Shown: one piece after another, positions 9,194-19,199 of the stretch | Position numbering within the stretch: the stretch's first letter is position 1 | Layout of the letters: every line of letters starts with the position of its first letter | Assembly: GCA_022014155.1 (NCBI GenBank) | Contig: JAKLLS010000028.1 | Location: 1-32,526, forward strand | Source of the DNA: Marinobacter sp. | GTDB lineage: Bacteria > Pseudomonadota > Gammaproteobacteria > Pseudomonadales > Oleiphilaceae | Direction: 5' to 3' | DNA length: 32,526 bases | Program-made: the position numbers and the translations under genes | Notes under the pieces: model-generated | What the model was told of the DNA's origin: nothing | Databases searched by the model: none | The model's input: only the letters and a program-made list of their open reading frames with translations

Positions 9194-11080
9194 ATGGAAA
9201 ACCCGAGCCTCAGTGAGTTTGACTTGCACCTCTTTGGTCAGGGAAAGCACTGGCATATATACAACGTATTGGGTGCTCATCTGTGCCGACAAAAAGGCGC
9301 GGAGGGTGTCCGTTTTGCTGTGTGGGCGCCCTCTGCCGCAGCTGTCAGTGTCATTGGTGACTTTAACGATTGGGACCGCAATGCTGATGTCATGTCCAAA
9401 CATGAGCAAAGCGGTGTCTGGGAGTTGTTTGTGCCAGGCGTTCCAGAAGGCCGGCTTTATAAGTTCTCGGTCACTTCAGCTAACGGTGAGTTGCTGACAA
9501 AAACCGATCCCTATGGTCAGTCGTTCGAGCCTCGTCCAGCAACTGCAGCAGTCGTCACCCGGCGTAGCCAATTCAGCTGGGGGGACGGTGACTGGTTGTT
9601 CCATCGTAGCCGCTGGAACTGGCGAGAACAGCCGCTCTCGGTCTATGAGGTTCACGCCGGTTCCTGGCGTGTACATGGTTCCGGTCGCTGGCTGAATTAC
9701 CGGGAACTGGCAGAGCAACTGGTGCCTTACGTCCGGGAGATGGGGTTTACCCATATTGAACTGCTACCAATCACCGAACACCCACTTGACGAATCCTGGG
9801 GTTACCAGACCACCGGTTACTATGCGCCGACCAGCCGGTTTGGTAACCCTGACGACTTCCGCTATTTCGTGGATTGCTGCCACAGAAACTACATCGGGGT
9901 GATACTGGACTGGGTACCCGGACACTTTCCCAAGGATGAACACGCCCTGGCGCGATTCGATGGTTCGGCATTGTATGAACACGAAGACCCCCGGCAGGGT
10001 GAACACCAGGATTGGGGAACCCTGATATACAACTACGGCCGGCATGAAGTACGTAATTTTCTGATTGGCAGTGCTTTGTTCTGGCTGGACACCTATCACA
10101 TTGATGGTCTGCGGGTTGATGCTGTGGCGTCCATGCTGTACCTGAACTATTCGCGAACTGAAGGCAATTGGCTACCAAACATTCACGGTGGCCACGAAAA
10201 CCTCGAAGCCATCGCCTTTCTGCGGGAGCTGAACCAGGTGTGCCGCGAGCGTTATCCCGGCACCATGATAATTGCAGAAGAGTCGACATCATGGCCCCAG
10301 GTAACTCGGCCGGCATCGGTCGGCGGCCTGGATTTCTGCCTGAAATGGAATATGGGATGGATGCACGACACGCTGGATTACCTCAGCCAGGATCCGGTGT
10401 ATCGACAATATCACCACGACAAACTTACGTTCGGTTTGATCTACGCTTTCAACGAACGTTTTCTGTTGCCTCTTTCCCACGACGAAGTGGTCCATGAGAA
10501 AGGCAGCCTGCTGAACAAAATGCCCGGGGATGATTGGCAGCAACGAGCCAACCTTCGGCTCCTGTTCACTTACCTCTACACCTACCCCGGCGCCAAATTG
10601 CTGTTCATGGGCGGTGAATTCGGCCAGCGAAGGGAGTGGAATGAAAAGCGCGAACTCGATTGGGAGCTTTTGGAGCAGGACTCACACCGGGGGTTACAAC
10701 ATCTGGTCAGGGACTTGAATTACCTGTTGAAAGAACAGCCTGCACTGCATAAGGTCAATTTTCATCCGGATGGCTTTGAGTGGATCGACTGCCACGACTC
10801 TCCCCAGTCGGTGATCAGCTTCCTTAGAAAAGTCGATGATCGGTCTGTTGTCGTTATCATCAACTTTACCCCGGTGCCCCGGTTTGACTACCGCATCGGT
10901 GTCCCTTGTGGCGGACACTGGCAGGAGCTCCTGAACTCGGACTCAACCTATTACGGCGGCAGTAATCTCGGCAACCCGTTCGCCATCGGGGCCGAGGACG
11001 TGCCTTGGATGGGCAGGCCCCATTCGGTCAGCCTGACGCTACCACCGTTAGGTGCCATCGTGCTGGAGCACAAACCATGA
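9194..11080 (+). CDS. glgB: 1,4-alpha-glucan branching enzyme
   Basis: Adds alpha-1,6 branches to the growing glucan. The 628-residue chain starts directly at the CBM48-like domain ([21 protein letters not shown]) and lacks the extra N1 domain found in the roughly 730-residue enterobacterial form. The GH13 catalytic domain has its nucleophile Asp309 in [10 protein letters not shown], acid/base Glu362 in IIAEES, and the His429-Asp430 pair in SHDEVVH. I prefer the ATG at 9194 because the chain then begins with the conserved [11 protein letters not shown] block; an in-frame alternative lies at 9146. It is the first gene of the plus-strand unit and its stop overlaps the glgA start (ATGA). Confidence 0.95.
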   Translation: MENPSLSEFDLHLFGQGKHWHIYNVLGAHLCRQKGAEGVRFAVWAPSAAAVSVIGDFNDWDRNADVMSKHEQSGVWELFVPGVPEGRLYKFSVTSANGELLTKTDPYGQSFEPRPATAAVVTRRSQFSWGDGDWLFHRSRWNWREQPLSVYEVHAGSWRVHGSGRWLNYRELAEQLVPYVREMGFTHIELLPITEHPLDESWGYQTTGYYAPTSRFGNPDDFRYFVDCCHRNYIGVILDWVPGHFPKDEHALARFDGSALYEHEDPRQGEHQDWGTLIYNYGRHEVRNFLIGSALFWLDTYHIDGLRVDAVASMLYLNYSRTEGNWLPNIHGGHENLEAIAFLRELNQVCRERYPGTMIIAEESTSWPQVTRPASVGGLDFCLKWNMGWMHDTLDYLSQDPVYRQYHHDKLTFGLIYAFNERFLLPLSHDEVVHEKGSLLNKMPGDDWQQRANLRLLFTYLYTYPGAKLLFMGGEFGQRREWNEKRELDWELLEQDSHRGLQHLVRDLNYLLKEQPALHKVNFHPDGFEWIDCHDSPQSVISFLRKVDDRSVVVIINFTPVPRFDYRIGVPCGGHWQELLNSDSTYYGGSNLGNPFAIGAEDVPWMGRPHSVSLTLPPLGAIVLEHKP

Positions 11081-12543
11081 TCCGGGTACTGTTCGTCACC
11101 AGTGAGGTGTACCCCGTTATCAAGACAGGCGGGCTTGCGGATGTATCGGCAAGCTTACCCGAAGCCCTGCATGAGCAGGATCAGGATGTACACATTCTGC
11201 TGCCCGGTTATCCCGCAGCAATGGCCGTAGCGAAGAAAAACGGTTCGCTCCGAAAGGCGCAACTGCGAATCGGTGTCTATCCGGTAACGCTCTGGCAGAC
11301 ACAGCTTCCCGGCTCGCCTGTGATGTTATGGCTCGTGGACTGCCCGCCCCTGTTTGATCGTCCCGGAAATCCTTATCAGAACGAGGAAGGCAGCGATTGG
11401 TGGGACAATGCTCATCGGTATTACCTATTCGCTCGGGTAGCGACAATGATGGCGCTGGGTCAGGCTGATCTGAACTGGATTCCGGATGTGGTCCACTGCA
11501 ATGACTGGCAAACCGGGCTAGTGCCCGTGTTGATGAACAGTTGTAACAAGCGTCCCGCGACGGTTTTCACCATCCATAATCTTGCCTACCAAGGACTCTT
11601 CTCTCACGAAACTTTCCGGTCACTGGGATTACCGGATTCTCTGTGGCGCTTTGACCAACTGGAATTTCATGGCCAACTGTCATTTATTAAAGGCGGGTTG
11701 GTGTTCAGCGACCATCTGACCACGGTCAGCCCCGGATACGCGAAGGAAATCTGCAATCCGCAACTCGGTTATGGCCTGGACGGCCTGCTGCGACATCGTG
11801 AGCACGCTCTGACCGGAATTCTCAACGGTATCGATACCCACCAGTGGGATCCGGAATCCGACCCGTATCTTGATCATCACTATGACGTGGATCACCTTCT
11901 CGACAAACAACAATGCCGCAAAGATCTGCAGCAACAGGTCAAGCTTGAAGCCAACGCCGAGGCTCCATTGCTTGGTTTCGTCGGGCGGTTCGTCGAGCAA
12001 AAAGGCATAGATCTGCTATTAAATGTGCTTCCTGGTTTACTCGATAAAGGTTGTCAGTGCGTGATTCTGGGCTCCGGGCTTCGGGAGTACGAGCAAACGG
12101 CAGTCGAACTTGCGGAACGGTACCCCGGCAGGCTATCGGTAACTCTGGGGTACAACGAGGCACTCGCCCACCGCATTACCGCTGGTGTTGATCTGTTTGT
12201 CATGCCTTCCCGGTTTGAGCCTTGTGGTCTGAATCAGATGTACAGCCTTCGGTACGGAACCCTCCCGGTGGTGCACCGCGTTGGTGGGCTCAGGGATACA
12301 GTCTTCGATCCGCAACATGTCCCGTTTGACCAGGCGAATGGTTTTACTTTCGACATGCCGGAGCGATCGGCACTGCTGGCAGCTATTGCACGAGCACTTG
12401 AATGCTTTGATCGCCCAAACACCCGGCAGCGACTTCAGCGCAACGGTATGGCCGGAGACTATTCCTGGCAGATCCGCGCACGGGAATATATCGATATTTA
12501 CCGTCAGATTCTGGCCGCCCGGCAGAGCATTATTGACGACTAA
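11077..12543 (+). CDS. glgA: Glycogen synthase (ADP-glucose dependent)
   Basis: GT5 starch/glycogen synthase that extends alpha-1,4 chains from ADP-glucose. The KTGGLADV motif is at residues 16-23, with Lys16 contacting the sugar nucleotide. The second Rossmann domain carries [15 protein letters not shown], and the [15 protein letters not shown] block includes the catalytic glutamate region. Length is 488 residues, typical for GlgA. The start is the ATG overlapping the glgB stop; the longer frame from 11005 would run deep into glgB and adds no conserved sequence. Its product is the substrate of the phosphorylase gene directly downstream. Confidence 0.96.
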   Translation: MIRVLFVTSEVYPVIKTGGLADVSASLPEALHEQDQDVHILLPGYPAAMAVAKKNGSLRKAQLRIGVYPVTLWQTQLPGSPVMLWLVDCPPLFDRPGNPYQNEEGSDWWDNAHRYYLFARVATMMALGQADLNWIPDVVHCNDWQTGLVPVLMNSCNKRPATVFTIHNLAYQGLFSHETFRSLGLPDSLWRFDQLEFHGQLSFIKGGLVFSDHLTTVSPGYAKEICNPQLGYGLDGLLRHREHALTGILNGIDTHQWDPESDPYLDHHYDVDHLLDKQQCRKDLQQQVKLEANAEAPLLGFVGRFVEQKGIDLLLNVLPGLLDKGCQCVILGSGLREYEQTAVELAERYPGRLSVTLGYNEALAHRITAGVDLFVMPSRFEPCGLNQMYSLRYGTLPVVHRVGGLRDTVFDPQHVPFDQANGFTFDMPERSALLAAIARALECFDRPNTRQRLQRNGMAGDYSWQIRAREYIDIYRQILAARQSIIDD

Positions 12544-12574
12544 CAGGGAAAAGCCCTCGTAGGAGGCAACGAAC

Positions 12575-15145
12575 ATGCACAAAGCGACTGAGTTCAAGCT
12601 GGAAGCCCGACCCAGCATCCCGGAATCCCTTGTCCGCCTGGACGAACTGGCCAATGATCTGTTCTACAGTTGGGATCACGGCGTTCGCAACCTGTTTGCC
12701 CGTATTGATCTGCGTCTATGGCAGAAAGTGGCCCATAATCCGAAACTGTTTCTCCGGCGCGTGGCACAGAATCGACTGGACGAGGCAGCTGAAGATCGGG
12801 CGTTTCTCTCTGAGTACCGGCGTATTCTGAGCAATTACGATGCATACCTGGAAGTGGAACCGGGGCCAGAAGTCACCTCCCGACTTGATCCGGAAACCGC
12901 ACTGGTTGCCTATTTTTGCGCCGAGTTCGGTTTCCACGAGAGTTTTCCGATTTATTCCGGTGGCCTGGGGATTCTCGCTGGTGATCACTGTAAAGCCGCC
13001 AGTGATCTGGGTTTACCGTTCGTCGCGGTGGGGTTGCTCTATCAACAGGGCTATTTTATCCAGACCATCAACGCCCAGGGCCAACAAGTGGCCCGCTACC
13101 AGTCTCATTTCAGCGATGAATTACCGATTTCGCTGGTCGAACTGAACGGTGCGCCATTACTGGTTTCCGTGCCCTTCCCTGGCCGTGTGGTTTACGCCAA
13201 GGTCTGGAAAGCCCGGGTGGGTCATATTTGTCTTTATCTGCTGGACACCCATGTTGAGGAAAACAGCCCTGAAGACAGAGAGCTTACTCTGCAGTTGTAT
13301 GGCGGCGACGAGACCACGCGGATCAGCCAGGAAATGCTACTGGGCATTGGCGGCGTTCGGGTGCTGGATGCACTCGGACTTTCGCCCACCGTCTGGCACA
13401 TCAATGAAGGCCATGCTGCCTTCCTGATCCTGGAACGCTGTCGCAAGGCAATGGCCAAAGGCCTCACGTTTGACGCTGCCCTGGAGCTGAATGCCGGATC
13501 GACACTGTTCACCACCCACACCCCGGTTCCGGCCGGCCATGACATCTTTTCCCGTGAACTGGTCCAGCATAGTCTGGGAGAATACCTTACAGAGTCCGGC
13601 CTGGATTTTGACACGGTATTCAGGCTTGGCTCGAAAAACTCAGGCGACTCTTTCAATATGACCAGCCTCGGATTGCGTGGTTCGCGCTTCCATAATGGTG
13701 TGAGCCGAATCCACGGTGGCATTGCCTCAAGAATGGAAGGTGAAATCTGGCCCCAGATACCGCCCGAAGATAATCCGATCGGCTACATCACGAACGGTGT
13801 CCACGTTCCTACCTTCCTTGCGCCGGAATGGTCCAGCCTGTTCGATATCCAGGCCCCCACCTGGAAAAGCGAGCTTCGAAATGCGGATTTCTGGGAGTTT
13901 GTCGACAAGATTCCTGATTACCATTACTGGAGTGTGCACAAAGCCCTGAAACAACAGATGGGTGATTACATCGTGCGCTGCCTCAGGCGTCAACACCGTC
14001 GTAACGGCACCGGTCACTCCGCAACCGAGCGGATGACACAACACCTGGTGTCACCTGAAAAAGACACCATGGTCATCGGTTTTGCGCGTAGGTTTGCCAC
14101 CTACAAGCGAGCAACACTGATCTTTTCCGACCTGGAGCGCCTCGAACGCCTGCTGACCGATCCCGAACGCCCGGTGGTTGTGGTTTTTGCCGGAAAAGCT
14201 CACCCGAAGGACAAGCCTGGTCAGCAAATGATCCGGGTCATTCATGATCTGGCTATGCAGCCGGCGTTGATGGGGCACATCATTCTTCTGGAAGATTACG
14301 ACCAGGCGATGGCGCGCCGCCTGCTCTGTGGCGTTGATGTCTGGCTGAACACACCGGAATATCCCAAAGAAGCCAGTGGAACCTCGGGAGAAAAAGCCGC
14401 TCTGAACGGCGCCCTGAACCTGAGCGTGCTGGATGGCTGGTGGGGTGAAGGTTACAACGGCAAAAACGGCTGGACCATCAACCCGCGCAGCACCGATCTC
14501 GATCCGGAGTTCCGAAACCAGGAGGAAGCCCGGGACCTGCTCGATCTTCTCGAGTTTGAAGTCATACCCCTGTACTACAACAGGGCCTCCCAGGGCTATT
14601 CCAAGGGCTGGGTGCAACGCTCCAAAGCCTCAATGAAAACCATCACTCCTCGATTCAACAGCCAACGCATGGTTATGGACTATGTCGAGCGCTATTACCA
14701 GCCGGCCTGCACTCAGGGTAAAAAGCTCTCCGACAACAACTACCAACTGGCAATGGAACTGGCGGACTGGAAAGAGAGAATTCGCCGTGACTGGAAGGGA
14801 GTGAGTTTATCGGTCCGTCAGCGTATGCCCGCAGAGTGTTTGCACGACGAGGAGATAAACCTCACAGTGAGCGTGCAACTCAATGGCTTGAGGCCGGAAG
14901 ATGTGCACGTGGAATGTCTGGTAACACCCGAATGCACCGGCACCCACGAATGCACCGGGTCTGACCATATTCTGCTGCAGCATGAAGCTGAATCCGAGAA
15001 CGAGGGACAGGCAGGCGGCGATACGCTCTTTTCGGCACGAGTTCTGCCGCCTTACCCAGGACTACAGTCCCTGAGGGTCCGGATGTACCCCTTCCATGAA
15101 GGACTGACCCATCCGCTGGAGATGGGCGCAATGATCTGGTTATAA
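12575..15145 (+). CDS. glgP: Alpha-glucan (glycogen) phosphorylase, second copy
   Basis: An 856-residue PLP-dependent phosphorylase of the same type as the one at 1427-3940. The family blocks WHINEGHAAF, LFTTHTPVPAGHD and GFARRFATYKR are clear. The PLP lysine is expected at Lys607 in GTSGEKAALNG; the residue before it is Glu, where the usual motif has Met, while the other copy keeps Met. A strong GTAGGAGG ribosome-binding site precedes the ATG, 31 bases after glgA, so it belongs to the glgB-glgA unit. The C-terminal domain contains a small 18-base tandem duplication near 14930-14965. Phosphorylase synthesis is thus coupled to synthesis of the polymer, whereas the other copy appears separately controlled. 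Confidence 0.93.
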   Translation: MHKATEFKLEARPSIPESLVRLDELANDLFYSWDHGVRNLFARIDLRLWQKVAHNPKLFLRRVAQNRLDEAAEDRAFLSEYRRILSNYDAYLEVEPGPEVTSRLDPETALVAYFCAEFGFHESFPIYSGGLGILAGDHCKAASDLGLPFVAVGLLYQQGYFIQTINAQGQQVARYQSHFSDELPISLVELNGAPLLVSVPFPGRVVYAKVWKARVGHICLYLLDTHVEENSPEDRELTLQLYGGDETTRISQEMLLGIGGVRVLDALGLSPTVWHINEGHAAFLILERCRKAMAKGLTFDAALELNAGSTLFTTHTPVPAGHDIFSRELVQHSLGEYLTESGLDFDTVFRLGSKNSGDSFNMTSLGLRGSRFHNGVSRIHGGIASRMEGEIWPQIPPEDNPIGYITNGVHVPTFLAPEWSSLFDIQAPTWKSELRNADFWEFVDKIPDYHYWSVHKALKQQMGDYIVRCLRRQHRRNGTGHSATERMTQHLVSPEKDTMVIGFARRFATYKRATLIFSDLERLERLLTDPERPVVVVFAGKAHPKDKPGQQMIRVIHDLAMQPALMGHIILLEDYDQAMARRLLCGVDVWLNTPEYPKEASGTSGEKAALNGALNLSVLDGWWGEGYNGKNGWTINPRSTDLDPEFRNQEEARDLLDLLEFEVIPLYYNRASQGYSKGWVQRSKASMKTITPRFNSQRMVMDYVERYYQPACTQGKKLSDNNYQLAMELADWKERIRRDWKGVSLSVRQRMPAECLHDEEINLTVSVQLNGLRPEDVHVECLVTPECTGTHECTGSDHILLQHEAESENEGQAGGDTLFSARVLPPYPGLQSLRVRMYPFHEGLTHPLEMGAMIWL

Positions 15146-15161
15146 GGGGCTTTATCCGAGA

Positions 15162-15821
15162 CTACAGCGCGTGCTGGCGAATGAAGCGACCGATGTCCTG
15201 AACTTCTTCCAGGCAGACACTGTGTTCCATCGGGTAGGTTTCGTAACGGGGCTGGTAACCCATGGTCTCAAGCTGTTCCACACTCCGGCGGCCCAAGGCC
15301 TCGGGTACCACTGGATCAAACGACCCATGATAGACATTAATGGGAATGGCCCGGTTGGCAGCAGACAGCTCAACCGTGTCGAACGTTGCGAAGTAGGTCG
15401 ACAGAGCGAGAATGCCCGCCAGCCGCTTCGGGTAGCTCAGGCCGAGTTCATACGCCACCGCCCCACCCTGGGAAAAGCCGGCAATAATAATGTTCTCGGC
15501 GGAGATTCCTCTTTCGATTTCGCGGTCTATCATGCGGGCCACAGCATCGGCTGAGGCTTTAAGTTGTTCTGTGTCGATCACCCTGTCGAGATCCATCGCT
15601 TTTATGTCGTACCAGGCAGGCATACTCATGCCGCCATTGATGGTTACCGGCATAACAGGTGCGTGGGGAAACAGAAAACGCACGGCCGCGCCGTCGGGAA
15701 GCCCAAGTTCGGGAACCACCGGTTCGAAATCATGACCGCTGGCACCCAGGCCGTGAAGCCAGATTACGGTAGCCGTCGGGTTGGGGTTGGTTTCCAGTTC
15801 AATATACTCAAGTTCCTGCAC
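15162..15821 (-). CDS. Alpha/beta hydrolase, phospholipase/carboxylesterase family
   Basis: A serine esterase of the small carboxylesterase/acyl-protein-thioesterase-like family, about 219 residues. The oxyanion block VIWLHGLGASG lies near residue 20. The nucleophile is Ser117 in GFSQGG, and the triad is completed by the Asp of GSFDPVV and the His of MEHSVC. No signal peptide is seen. I favour the GTG at 15821, which has a GAGG ribosome-binding site six bases upstream; a TTG at 15833 overlaps the acyltransferase stop but has no such site. Either way it is coupled to the acyltransferase gene. The natural ester substrate is unknown. Confidence 0.88.
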   Translation of the reverse strand: MQELEYIELETNPNPTATVIWLHGLGASGHDFEPVVPELGLPDGAAVRFLFPHAPVMPVTINGGMSMPAWYDIKAMDLDRVIDTEQLKASADAVARMIDREIERGISAENIIIAGFSQGGAVAYELGLSYPKRLAGILALSTYFATFDTVELSAANRAIPINVYHGSFDPVVPEALGRRSVEQLETMGYQPRYETYPMEHSVCLEEVQDIGRFIRQHAL

Positions 15822-15829
15822 AAAATACC

Positions 15830-17035
15830 TCAATCGTCGGTGCCGGGTGTGTTCGCGTCGGGACCGTTCGCCTGCAAAGCGGTCACAACGGGGTTGGCGT
15901 ACATGTCCAGCAGGTAGGGACGAATCGCTTCGTCGCAGCTTTCGAGCCTTCGCTCCATTTCCGCCTCTGCAGCTTCCAGTTCGGCAGGTGACCAGGTTTC
16001 CGCAGTCACCACGGAATCACTTACCGTATCCGGCGTGGCGTGGGCATCCGGATGAATGCCCCTTTGCCGGTAAGCTACCAGGTTGGAGGCGTGTAAGTGG
16101 TAGTTGGCGTGCATTTCACGATCGATTCGCGTGGCGAGATCCTTGGCGTTATCCGGGGAGTCCGTAATCGGGGCACCGAAATGCACATGTACATGCCCCT
16201 TGAAGCCCGTCAGCCCCTTCATGATCTGCTCGGTATCTTCCCCCGACGCCTTGGTGTAACTTCCCGTCCGGGCCCGGGTTTCCAGCTCGCGGGCCTTGTC
16301 CGCGTCGCAGGGATCGTATTCATAGGCGATGGACACCGGCACAATGTGCAGGCGATTCATCGTTTCCGCGAAATCCAGGCCACTCTTTTTCTTGCTCATG
16401 TAGAACATCTTGATGATCGCCGGATCGGTAAAATCCAGGCCATCCTTTGCCCGACCTTCCCGCTGGGCAATCCAGATACTGTGGTTGGTATCAATGCTGT
16501 GATTGATAAAGCTTGAGAGCGTGATGTAGGCGTCCCGCATTTCCCTGGGGCTGGTCATGTTCCTGCGCACCACGAAGCTCTTGTTCAGGCGCATCATCTC
16601 GGCAAATACCCGATTGGCAAGCAAGTTGTCACCAATTGCAATGCGGGTTGTGTTGAACCCATTGGCGAACAGCAAGTGATTTACCACCATCGGGTCAAAC
16701 ACGATATCCCGATGGTTGGAAATAAACAGGTGCGCCGTATGTTTATCGAGATTCTCGAGGCCACTTTGGGTCACACGAGTGGTTGTATGCTCCACCAACT
16801 CCCCTACATACTCAGACACCTTGGCTTGCAGGTCATCAACCCGCGTCAAATGACCAAAATTTTTGACGAGCCAGCGTTTGATCCACAGGCGCAACACTCC
16901 CGGAGCCCAGCGGGCCAGTGTGGGAGATTTGAAACGGGCGATCATGTCCAGAAATTCCGGATCATTCACCAGGCGCTTGATGGCAGAACCGGTTTCTTCG
17001 TCCAGGTAAGGACGGATGGCATCAAATTCCTGCAT
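15830..17035 (-). CDS. Glycerol-phosphate/lysophosphatidate-type acyltransferase
   Basis: A PlsC/PlsB-superfamily acyltransferase of about 401 residues, probably at the inner-membrane face in phospholipid synthesis. The block FISNHRDIVFDP holds the catalytic histidine. VVRRNM, IWIAQREGRAKDG and IVPVSIAYEYDP match the later family blocks. The spacing between this histidine and the following aspartate is five residues if counted to the second Asp, not the usual HX4D, so it is a distinct subgroup. I chose the ATG at 17035 with CAGGA before it; a TTG at 17065 is possible. It sits next to an esterase, so the pair may act on acyl esters. The acyl acceptor is not determined. Confidence 0.8.
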   Translation of the reverse strand: MQEFDAIRPYLDEETGSAIKRLVNDPEFLDMIARFKSPTLARWAPGVLRLWIKRWLVKNFGHLTRVDDLQAKVSEYVGELVEHTTTRVTQSGLENLDKHTAHLFISNHRDIVFDPMVVNHLLFANGFNTTRIAIGDNLLANRVFAEMMRLNKSFVVRRNMTSPREMRDAYITLSSFINHSIDTNHSIWIAQREGRAKDGLDFTDPAIIKMFYMSKKKSGLDFAETMNRLHIVPVSIAYEYDPCDADKARELETRARTGSYTKASGEDTEQIMKGLTGFKGHVHVHFGAPITDSPDNAKDLATRIDREMHANYHLHASNLVAYRQRGIHPDAHATPDTVSDSVVTAETWSPAELEAAEAEMERRLESCDEAIRPYLLDMYANPVVTALQANGPDANTPGTDD

Positions 17036-17103
17036 GGAGTTCCTGTTGTTTTCAGTGTCAGTCAAAGTCTGCAGTTCTTGGCGATGACGTTAAAAATCGC
17101 GGT

Positions 17104-17109
17104 ATTGTA
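17104..17109 (-). promoter_or_regulatory. Candidate -10 element for the acyltransferase-esterase operon
   Basis: On the minus strand this hexamer reads TACAAT, five of six to the consensus, about 70 bases before the acyltransferase start. No convincing -35 is seen at the right spacing. Confidence 0.3.
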
Positions 17110-17150
17110 GCGTTTATCCGGGTGTTTTACCTCTAATTAGCCCGCTAATC

Positions 17151-17159
17151 TGGTATGAT
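17151..17159 (+). promoter_or_regulatory. Candidate extended -10 promoter for recQ
   Basis: The bases read TGG-TATGAT, an extended -10 (TGn plus a five-of-six hexamer), 54 bases before the recQ ATG and within the divergent gap between recQ and the acyltransferase. I see no LexA-type dyad here. Confidence 0.4.
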
Positions 17160-17212
17160 TTCGACCCTCGAATAACCTGACCGATCATTCCCGCATCCCG
17201 GCACTGGTATCC

Positions 17213-19069
17213 ATGGACTTTGATCAACTGAGCACAGAACGCCCAACCCTTTCCCGGAAACAGCCTGAACAGGTTCTGCACGAGGTCTTTGGTTATGAAA
17301 CCTTCCGACCACTACAAGGAGAGATCATCCACGAAGTGGTCAATGGGGGTGATGCCCTTGTATTGATGCCAACCGGTGGTGGTAAATCCTTGTGCTACCA
17401 GGTGCCGGCGCTGGTGCGCCCGGGTACGGCGGTAGTGATTTCACCGTTGATTGCCTTGATGCAGGATCAGGTAGCCGCATTGAATGAATTGGGCGTCAGG
17501 GCGTCGTTCCTGAATTCCACCATGGATTTTGCCCAGGCCAGGGATACCGAAAACGCGCTGATGACCGGCGAGCTGGACCTGCTGTATTGCGCACCTGAAC
17601 GACTGATACAGCCGCGAACAATCGACCTTCTCCACAACTCGTCGATATCCCTGTTTGCCATAGACGAAGCCCACTGTGTATCTCAGTGGGGGCATGACTT
17701 CCGCTCTGATTACCTGGAACTGAGCCTGTTGGCGGAGCAATTCCCCGGCGTGCCTCGCATCGCTCTAACGGCAACCGCGGATGAGCGGACCCGCAAGGAA
17801 ATCGCCGAGCGGTTATCGCTGACCAGTGCACGCCACTTCGTCAGCGGCTTCGACCGTCCAAACATTCAATATAGAATTTCACCAAAAACCAATGCCAACA
17901 AACAGTTGCTGGACTTTATTAAAGCAGAACATGATGGTGATTGTGGCATTGTTTATTGCATGTCCCGCAACAAAGTCGACGCCACTGCGCGGATGTTGGC
18001 GGATAAGGGCTATACCGCTCTGCCCTATCATGCCGGTTTGAATGCGACGGAACGGGCCCGAAACCAGGAGCGCTTTCTAAGGGAAGACGGCGTCATCGTG
18101 GTGGCTACTATCGCGTTTGGCATGGGTATCGACAAGCCGGACGTGCGGTTTGTTGCTCACCTGGATCTTCCCAAGAGCCTGGAAGCCTATTACCAGGAGA
18201 CAGGCCGCGCCGGACGTGACGGCAAACCCTCTACCGCGTGGATGGTCTACGGCCTGCAGGACGTCATCAAACTGCGGCAGATGCTGGAAGCCTCCATGGG
18301 GAACGACCAGTTCAAGCGGGTCGAGCGACAAAAACTGGACGCCATGCTCGGGCTCTGTGAAGTGACCAGCTGTCGCCGACAGGTTTTGCTCCGGTATTTT
18401 GGCGACGTCCTGGACCAGTCCTGCGGAAACTGCGACACCTGCCTGAATCCGCCGGACACCTGGGACGGTACCGTTGCGGTACAGAAAGCCTTGTCCTGCG
18501 TATTCAGGACCGGCCAGCGCTATGGCGTTACCTACCTGATCGATGTTCTCAGAGGCTCCGAAAACGAGCGTATCCGCCAGTTTGGCCACGACAAGGTATC
18601 CACCTATGGCATCGGCACGGAACTCTCGGTCAATGAATGGAAATCGGTGTTTCGGCAGCTGGTCGCCAACGGTTATCTCCGGGCGGACCCTGAAGGCTAC
18701 GGTTCGCTTCAGCTCACGGAACAATGTCGCCCGCTACTGAAGGGTAATGAACCGATACAGTTGCGTAAGGATCCAGCACCAGTCAAATCGTCCGGGCGAG
18801 CCAGTTCCGGCAGCGCCCGCACAAAAATCAGTGATCAGATTACCGATCAGGCCGGATGGGATGCGTTAAGGGCCTGCCGGAAGTCGCTGGCGGAACAGCA
18901 AGGCGTTCCGCCCTATGTGATATTCCACGACACGACGCTGTTCGACATGCTGGAGCGGCGCCCCACCACGCTTTCCGAGCTGGCGGAAGTGAATGGTGTG
19001 GGTGCGGCAAAGCTGGAAAAATACGGTGAGATTTTCCTGCAAACCCTTGGGGATCTTGCCCAGGGTTAG
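17213..19069 (+). CDS. recQ: ATP-dependent DNA helicase RecQ
   Basis: A 3'-5' superfamily 2 helicase for recombination and replication-fork repair. It has 618 residues, the usual full length. Walker A (MPTGGGKS) is at residues 52-59 and the DEAH box at 151-154, followed by the aromatic-rich loop [16 protein letters not shown]. Motif VI reads [12 protein letters not shown]. The RQC zinc site has Cys387, Cys404, Cys407 and Cys410. The C-terminal HRDC domain begins near residue 545 and contains the block [15 protein letters not shown] candidate extended -10 lies upstream. It is a single gene divergent from the acyltransferase operon. Confidence 0.97.
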   Translation: MDFDQLSTERPTLSRKQPEQVLHEVFGYETFRPLQGEIIHEVVNGGDALVLMPTGGGKSLCYQVPALVRPGTAVVISPLIALMQDQVAALNELGVRASFLNSTMDFAQARDTENALMTGELDLLYCAPERLIQPRTIDLLHNSSISLFAIDEAHCVSQWGHDFRSDYLELSLLAEQFPGVPRIALTATADERTRKEIAERLSLTSARHFVSGFDRPNIQYRISPKTNANKQLLDFIKAEHDGDCGIVYCMSRNKVDATARMLADKGYTALPYHAGLNATERARNQERFLREDGVIVVATIAFGMGIDKPDVRFVAHLDLPKSLEAYYQETGRAGRDGKPSTAWMVYGLQDVIKLRQMLEASMGNDQFKRVERQKLDAMLGLCEVTSCRRQVLLRYFGDVLDQSCGNCDTCLNPPDTWDGTVAVQKALSCVFRTGQRYGVTYLIDVLRGSENERIRQFGHDKVSTYGIGTELSVNEWKSVFRQLVANGYLRADPEGYGSLQLTEQCRPLLKGNEPIQLRKDPAPVKSSGRASSGSARTKISDQITDQAGWDALRACRKSLAEQQGVPPYVIFHDTTLFDMLERRPTTLSELAEVNGVGAAKLEKYGEIFLQTLGDLAQG

Positions 19070-19199
19070 TATTTTCATTTCTGGACCTGAGGCAGTTTTT
19101 ACAGTTTTTTAGAATTACATACCGTAAGTTAAAAGGATTATGCTCTAGACTGGATACGAACCTACTTTCCCGCAACACGGAAGCACGGAGAAAGACTGC

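Noticed and set aside
14051..14617. A 188-codon minus-strand frame inside the second phosphorylase
   Set aside because: It lies opposite the conserved PLP-binding region and shows no recognisable domain.
15146..15161. A short palindrome-like stretch at the end of the second phosphorylase gene as a terminator
   Set aside because: Only a few bases pair and there is no T run, so it does not support a terminator call.
18077..18724. A 215-codon minus-strand frame inside recQ
   Set aside because: It is opposite the helicase and RQC domains, with no ribosome-binding site or motif.
19114..19144. A promoter for the solute-binding protein (ATTACA and TATGCT)
   Set aside because: The spacing is 19 bases and the match is moderate; this AT-rich gap would give such a pair by chance.
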